The notes under the pieces were generated by a model. It was not told the DNA's origin. It ran no database searches and was given only the letters and a program-made list of their open reading frames with translations. A stretch of 49,763 nt of DNA, taken from positions 1 to 49,763 of the forward strand of contig JAPLRS010000019.1 of the NCBI GenBank assembly GCA_026399015.1, given 5' to 3'. Shown here one piece after another: positions 45,602 to 49,763 of the stretch. Numbering within the stretch: the first letter of the stretch is position 1; the number at the start of each line of letters is the position of its first letter. The position numbers and the translations under genes were made by a program. The stretch comes from Methylococcales bacterium (GTDB taxonomy: Bacteria; Pseudomonadota; Gammaproteobacteria; Methylococcales; Methylomonadaceae).

Positions 45602-46351
45602 TTAGAAATCTTCACTAGAAACGAAAGTAGTTTGTGCAAACCATTTTCCGAAGAAGTGCCATAAGAAGTAAATAATGATACTTACGAAACCAGAGAAGAA
45701 CGCAGATACTGGAGCAACGTCTTTACCGAAAGTTCTTAAAGTACCTTTTTCTACCATTCTGATATACTCAGGAGTACCAGTTCTAACGTAGTGGTAACCT
45801 TGTAAGTCAGCTAAAGTCATCATCATGCCGTTATATTCAACAGGAACATGAAGAGGAGCAATAATTGGCCAGTTACCTGGGTAGAATAATAAACCGTAAG
45901 CTAAACCACCAACTACTGCAGTAACAGTTAAACTGCCTGACAATAATAAAACTGCGTCTAGTACGATCGCACCTGGGAAAAGGTTTGATGGGAAGCAGAA
46001 GTTAACTGGGAAGTAAGTCCAACCCCAGAAATTTAAGTATCTGTTGATCCACTCGCCTAATAAAAGACCTAAAATACAAACTACTGCACCGAATGGTAAA
46101 CGGTAACGGTACCATAAACATGCTTGAACAGCAGCAGGGAAAGTGATAGAAACGATTGGAGCTACAGTTACCCATAGACGACGATCTTTCCAATCAGTCC
46201 AGAAATCCCAGTCACCACCAGTTAACATGTAGTGAATGTGATAACCACCAAGAACAACGAAGAACAATGTAAACAAAATTAGCCAGTCGAACGTACGAGA
46301 AACTTTAACTGCTTCTGCGCGTGAACGTACAGCTGATTGAGATGCGCTCAT
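45602..46351 (-). CDS. pmoA: Particulate methane monooxygenase subunit A
   Basis: A 249-residue integral membrane subunit, the common marker gene of methanotrophs. It contains DWLILFTLFFVVLGGYHIHYMLTGGDWDFW, FWGWTYFPVNFCFPSN and VEKGTLRTFGKDVAPV, the type I pmoA pattern; about seven hydrophobic helices. A strong AGGAGGT ribosome binding site. pmoB lies 85 bases downstream. Confidence 0.98.
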   Translation of the reverse strand: MSASQSAVRSRAEAVKVSRTFDWLILFTLFFVVLGGYHIHYMLTGGDWDFWTDWKDRRLWVTVAPIVSITFPAAVQACLWYRYRLPFGAVVCILGLLLGEWINRYLNFWGWTYFPVNFCFPSNLFPGAIVLDAVLLLSGSLTVTAVVGGLAYGLLFYPGNWPIIAPLHVPVEYNGMMMTLADLQGYHYVRTGTPEYIRMVEKGTLRTFGKDVAPVSAFFSGFVSIIIYFLWHFFGKWFAQTTFVSSEDF

Positions 46352-46390
46352 AGCTTACCTCCTAAAGGATTTAAATTATTTTTATTAACA

Positions 46391-46445
46391 CTATCTTTCA
46401 CTATGCTGTTTCGCCTTGAAAAGAGACGAAACAGCTAGGAGATAG
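46391..46445 (-). promoter_or_regulatory. Long hairpin between pmoC and pmoA
   Basis: A perfect 9-bp stem GCTGTTTCG / CGAAACAGC (46405-46413 and 46427-46435) inside an outer CTATCT / AGATAG pair. It sits 22 bases after the pmoC stop, with no T-run on the minus strand. Most likely an RNA-processing or stability element that adjusts subunit messages. Confidence 0.55.
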
Positions 46446-46466
46446 TTATTACAGCTAAGACTTAAA

Positions 46467-47219
46467 TTATGCTAAGTCTTTTTTCAAAAGTTTGCTTAAT
46501 GCAGCAACTTCTGTGTTTACAACACCTAATACACCTAAAGCAGCCCATCCGAAGAATACGAAACCGTAGTGTAAAGGAGCAACAAACAACTCTTCCATGA
46601 ACCAGAAAGTGTGACCCCATTCATTCAAACCAACGTTTGGTAAAATCATGAATGGACCAACTACTGATACTAAGTACATCAAAGATAAACCATTTTGGTA
46701 AGCAGGCAATCTTGTTTTAGCATATAAGAAAGCAGCACCACCAGTAATGATATAAATTGGGTAGCTTAAGTAGAATTCAATGATGTGACTTGGAGTGAAG
46801 TCAGTATCACGAACGATTGTTTGGTGCCAAGTACCATCTTGCTCAGTGAAGTAGCTAGCGCCGTAGTAAATAGCCCATGCGTAACATACTAACCAAACCC
46901 AGTGAGTGAAATGTCTTCTTAACTCTTCTCTTGGAGTGATTGATAACACTTTACGATCACGAGTTTTCCAGATGTAACCCCACAAAATACCAGCTGTTGA
47001 TACTTCTAATACAAATTCAATGTACAAAAAGTTCATCCAGTAAGTTTCGAACTCAGGTGCGAATGAGTCAAGACCAGCTGACCATCCATAAACACCTTCA
47101 TACCAACGAACCCAACCATAAAAAAGAACATATACTAGAGAACCTAGTACTAAGTTTCTTACGTTTAATAGCGGTGCTTCCGCAGCATCAGCTTTCACTG
47201 ATTCAGTTGTAGCTGCCAT
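46467..47219 (-). CDS. pmoC: Particulate methane monooxygenase subunit C
   Basis: A 250-residue membrane subunit that carries the copper ligands DFTPSHIIEFYLSYPIYIITGG (conserved Asp and His) and the FVFFGWAALGVLGVVNTEV C terminus. First gene of pmoCAB. AGGAGGTAGAA ribosome binding site immediately before ATG. The pmoC-A-B order is typical. About six hydrophobic helices. Confidence 0.97.
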   Translation of the reverse strand: MAATTESVKADAAEAPLLNVRNLVLGSLVYVLFYGWVRWYEGVYGWSAGLDSFAPEFETYWMNFLYIEFVLEVSTAGILWGYIWKTRDRKVLSITPREELRRHFTHWVWLVCYAWAIYYGASYFTEQDGTWHQTIVRDTDFTPSHIIEFYLSYPIYIITGGAAFLYAKTRLPAYQNGLSLMYLVSVVGPFMILPNVGLNEWGHTFWFMEELFVAPLHYGFVFFGWAALGVLGVVNTEVAALSKLLKKDLA

Positions 47220-47347
47220 TTCTACCTCCTAAAAATTAACAAATCCCTAGCCGACTGACTAGGACTCTATAATAACTCCATTTTCCTCACTGCAAACCTA
47301 AGAAATTTTTATTTTGCAATGCCACCAAGTCAATTTAGTGAGCTATC

Positions 47348-47375
47348 AGTCTACCACTTCGAAAAACCTTGTCAA
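47348..47375 (-). promoter_or_regulatory. Sigma-70-like promoter of pmoCAB
   Basis: On the minus strand: perfect -35 TTGACA (47370-47375), 16-base spacer, -10 TAGACT (47348-47353, 4/6 match to TATAAT), about 129 bases from the pmoC start. The gap 47220-47660 has no gene; its right half must also drive the divergent 47661 gene. A long 5-prime leader of about 120 bases precedes pmoC. Confidence 0.65.
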
Positions 47376-47660
47376 GTCAAAAACTATTGGTTTTTTCTAG
47401 ACTCACTATTTTTTCTTTCTTATTTAGAATTCTTATCGAACCCTAGTCATATTTAGATTATAACCAGTTACCATTTTCATTTTGTTTAATCTCATCTATC
47501 ACTTTTACTTTAATTATTTAAAATCAATTAATTGTGAGTTTCTCTCTACAATCTAAATCACTAGAAATTTTATTATTTTTTTCCAACAATACCCAACATT
47601 GATTTCTGTTAAAATTCTGTTATAAATTCCATCACTAATCACTTTTATAAAAATATTATT

Positions 47661-48098
47661 ATGAAAAAATCTCGTCTTTTATTATTTGTAGCAGGCATAA
47701 TCATTTTGCTTTTAACTCAATACAAAGTTGTTATGCCAACTCTTTACAAGGTAGTTTCTTCAGATTTATTTCTTGTAGACAGTAAAGATCAATCCAGTCA
47801 AATTGCTATTTCAACACCGCTCACTGATTTGGCTTTCAAACATTGCAATGAATTTATTAAGAATGACCTTGGTAGTGATATAAAAGCTTCGTTTGCTGAC
47901 AAGCCTATAAACGCTTGGTCTTTAGGTAATTATCAATATGTAATCAATGCTGAGATTACTTTAACTGGTGCTGATTCAGTTGTATCAACAAAAAAATATG
48001 CATGTCGTATAACTTACAACAACGGTGACGACCAAGCAGGAATAAATGATATTGCCAATTGGTCTTTGATTGGGGTATCTGGAATTAAAGATAACTAA
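47661..48098 (+). CDS. Membrane-anchored protein of unknown function
   Basis: A 145-residue protein with an N-terminal signal anchor (LLLFVAGIIILLLTQYKVV) and a small soluble domain that holds two Cys (HCNEFI and KYACRI) that could pair. No family recognised. Divergently transcribed from pmoC, with 441 bases between the starts. A hairpin follows the stop. Confidence 0.75.
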   Translation: MKKSRLLLFVAGIIILLLTQYKVVMPTLYKVVSSDLFLVDSKDQSSQIAISTPLTDLAFKHCNEFIKNDLGSDIKASFADKPINAWSLGNYQYVINAEITLTGADSVVSTKKYACRITYNNGDDQAGINDIANWSLIGVSGIKDN

Positions 48099-48112
48099 AT
48101 ATTGGAAGCATT

Positions 48113-48148
48113 GCTCTGTCAACTTTGTATTATTTGAGTTGATAGAGC
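48113..48148. terminator. Hairpin between convergent genes
   Basis: GCTCTGTCAACT / AGTTGATAGAGC with one mismatch and a 12-base loop, between the stops of the 47661 gene and the Rieske gene. No T-run; could be a weak bidirectional terminator. Confidence 0.5.
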
Positions 48149-48164
48149 AGGTTGTTTCAGTCAA

Positions 48165-48479
48165 TCAAATATTTTCCCTAATTTGGACTGTACCATCTAA
48201 TCTTTTTACTTCGAAACAAGCAACATCCTCATACGCTGGCGGAGCTTTAACTTTACCTGTTTTTATACAAAATCTAGCCCCATGCCTAGGGCAAATTATC
48301 TCATTTTCTTCCACATTACCACTGGCTATATCTCCACCATCATGTGGACAGATATCCTCAATTGCATAAAACTCGCCATCTAGATTAAAGACTGCCACAT
48401 CAACACCATCGACATCTACAACAATCTTCTCTCCGGGCGCTAATGCTGATTCTGCACACACATCAACCCATTCAGTCAT
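48165..48479 (-). CDS. Rieske [2Fe-2S] ferredoxin-like protein
   Basis: A 104-residue single Rieske domain with CPHDGG and CPRHGARF, the two Cys-x-His cluster motifs; 17 residues between. The open frame extends to 48596 inside rsmJ, but ATG 48479, with GAGGGGGGTGT just before it, gives MTEWVDVC, the usual N terminus. Resembles non-haem dioxygenase ferredoxins (NirD/CarAc type). Electron partner unknown. Likely co-transcribed with rsmJ and the SufU gene. Confidence 0.9.
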   Translation of the reverse strand: MTEWVDVCAESALAPGEKIVVDVDGVDVAVFNLDGEFYAIEDICPHDGGDIASGNVEENEIICPRHGARFCIKTGKVKAPPAYEDVACFEVKRLDGTVQIRENI

Positions 48480-48498
48480 ACACCCCCCCTCTTTTGAA

Positions 48499-49266
48499 TT
48501 AGTTCTTAAGATATACATCGTAACGCAACAACTTACCTTGATAGCTTTCGCTAGGCTTACCTCCCAATGGCTCGGCATAATCTGGGCTTTTAACAACTAC
48601 TCTTTTACCTGTTGCTTTTACAGCCGCTTCAAATAACTGCTCTTTATCATGATCATCACCTAGCAAATCACGCAGCACTACCATTGATTTTTTTGCTAAA
48701 GCCGACTTTTTCCGCTTTGGAGGAAACATAGGATCTAGATATATACAATCTGGAGGTGTATCCAATGTGGCCAATAACTCAATTGCATTTCCTTTTAACA
48801 ATTTTGGTGGCCGCAATTGCAAACTCTGCATCCAATCCAACTCAGCTAAACGGTTAAAACCATCTGCAAGCAACTCTGCCATGACAGGTGATCTTTCAAT
48901 ACAAATCAATTCGTAACCCATACGAAATATGTGTAAACTATCTTGTCCCCATCCTGTCGTTGCATCTACCACTGTTTTAGTTTTTCTACCTAACGCATGC
49001 GCTAAAGCATCCTGCTTAGGAGCAGGCCAAGAACGTTGCTCGCCATTTCTCGGCTCGATATCTACGACTAAACCACCCTTTTTAAGCAGCTCTTTATCCA
49101 GTAACTTTAAACAACCCTCGCGCCAACTTAAAAAGAAATTTTCAGGACACTCTTTATCGATTATTTCATAGAATGGCACAGATAACCTTTCGGCTAAGTC
49201 TTGTGACTGCTGCTTATATTCTGCGCCTTGATGGAGTACCGCTAATTTTCCGGTATATTGATGCAC
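48499..49266 (-). CDS. rsmJ: 16S rRNA (guanine1516-N2)-methyltransferase
   Basis: A 255-residue SAM-dependent methyltransferase. ATTGWGQDSLHIFRMGYELICIERSP forms the SAM site, and IYLDPMFPPKRKKSALAKKSM is the RsmJ catalytic motif. C-terminal KSPDYAEPLGGKPSESYQGKLLRYDVYL is also typical. Methylates G1516 in the small subunit. Confidence 0.93.
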   Translation of the reverse strand: MHQYTGKLAVLHQGAEYKQQSQDLAERLSVPFYEIIDKECPENFFLSWREGCLKLLDKELLKKGGLVVDIEPRNGEQRSWPAPKQDALAHALGRKTKTVVDATTGWGQDSLHIFRMGYELICIERSPVMAELLADGFNRLAELDWMQSLQLRPPKLLKGNAIELLATLDTPPDCIYLDPMFPPKRKKSALAKKSMVVLRDLLGDDHDKEQLFEAAVKATGKRVVVKSPDYAEPLGGKPSESYQGKLLRYDVYLKN

Positions 49267-49282
49267 TATTTATTAGGACTTT

Positions 49283-49735
49283 CTATTCAGTTGAAATTGC
49301 TTCTTGTTGATTCTTCAAAGCCGCATCCAACGTATGCCATGCCAATGTTGCGCACTTAACACGCGCAGGATATTCACGCACACCAGCCAATACAGCTAAT
49401 TTACCTATTGCTTCAAGATTAATATGCTCATCTTTCCCAGTAGTCATTTCATGAAACTGCTTAAATAACGTATCTGCCTCTTGCTCTGTTTTACCTTTCA
49501 CTATCTCAGTCATTAAAGACACAGAGGCTGTTGAGATAGCGCAACCCGACCCCTGAAAGCTAGCATCTGTAATCACATCACCTGCCATTTTCAGATATAA
49601 GGTTAACCGATCTCCGCATAACGGATTAAATCCCTCTACTTTTCTATCCGCATCTTCTATTATTCGAAAATTACGTGGATTACGATTATGGTCAAAAATA
49701 ACTTCTTGATATAAATCTCGTAAATCATCAAACAT
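49283..49735 (-). CDS. sufU: SufU/NifU-type Fe-S cluster assembly scaffold
   Basis: A 150-residue protein of the IscU/NifU-N family. Three Cys ligands are seen: NPLCGD, GSGCAIS and RVKCATLAW. The MFDDLRDLYQEVIFDHNRNPRNF start and the insert of about 20 residues before the last Cys mark the SufU type. It probably continues a suf operon (sufS expected just beyond the window end, as 28 bases remain). Rieske and rsmJ follow downstream. Confidence 0.88.
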   Translation of the reverse strand: MFDDLRDLYQEVIFDHNRNPRNFRIIEDADRKVEGFNPLCGDRLTLYLKMAGDVITDASFQGSGCAISTASVSLMTEIVKGKTEQEADTLFKQFHEMTTGKDEHINLEAIGKLAVLAGVREYPARVKCATLAWHTLDAALKNQQEAISTE

Positions 49736-49763
49736 TAGCCAAACACCTCAATCAAAGATTCTA

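Noticed and set aside
44272..47219. Ammonia monooxygenase (amoCAB)
   Set aside because: RuMP and Fhc genes and the pmoA sequence pattern indicate a methanotroph.

Overview
The window looks like chromosome of a type I (gammaproteobacterial, Methylococcales-like) methanotroph. The basis is a pmoCAB operon for particulate methane monooxygenase, a ribulose monophosphate (RuMP) assimilation cluster (hps, hpi, tkt, tal, fba) and a tetrahydromethanopterin-linked fhcBADC operon, alongside gammaproteobacterial housekeeping blocks. No rRNA, tRNA, CRISPR array or complete IS element was seen. Genus-level placement cannot be made from the sequence alone.

Layout. 1-10.9 kb: a co-directional block yceD-rpmF-plsX-fabH-fabD-fabG-acpP-fabF-pabC-mltG-tmk-holB-pilZ-tatD (fatty acid synthesis, folate, murein, replication). 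11.1-18.5 kb: the RuMP cycle cluster hps-hpi-tkt, then two unrecognised repeat proteins, then tal and fba. 18.6-23.3 kb, minus strand: fhcB-A-D-C, the formyltransferase/hydrolase complex that carries formaldehyde-derived C1 units to formate. 23.4-25.7 kb: small conserved proteins (DUF6164, DUF1415, TPR, DUF2288). 25.8-31.3 kb: an accessory region with a Fic protein, an internally shortened DUF2887/Rpn-type gene, a field of degenerate inverted repeats, a 231-aa unknown protein and a short integron-type gene-cassette array with two attC-like sites and a decayed third cassette. 31.3-37.9 kb: rhlE, mutL-miaA, sucCD. 37.9-43.8 kb: a periplasmic copper-flavoured region (CopC, lipoprotein, HupE/UreJ-like protein, Asp-box propeller with Cys motifs, FGE-like protein, two small exported helical paralogues). 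44.2-47.4 kb: pmoC-pmoA-pmoB on the minus strand with a clear sigma-70-like promoter, strong ribosome binding sites and a perfect terminator. 47.6-49.7 kb: a small membrane-anchored protein, a Rieske protein, rsmJ and a sufU-type scaffold.

The genes form a functional series: pMMO makes methanol; the RuMP enzymes fix formaldehyde; Fhc handles C1 oxidation. The most intriguing item is the adjacent pair of repeat proteins between tkt and tal. Together they carry 15 copies of a ten-residue motif, (S/T)GVxKYLxxQ. One has a signal peptide, a duplicated YPAADFQPEVLY segment and a transmembrane helix, which predicts that its repeats face the cytoplasm. I propose, as inference only, a membrane-tethered multivalent scaffold for RuMP enzymes.
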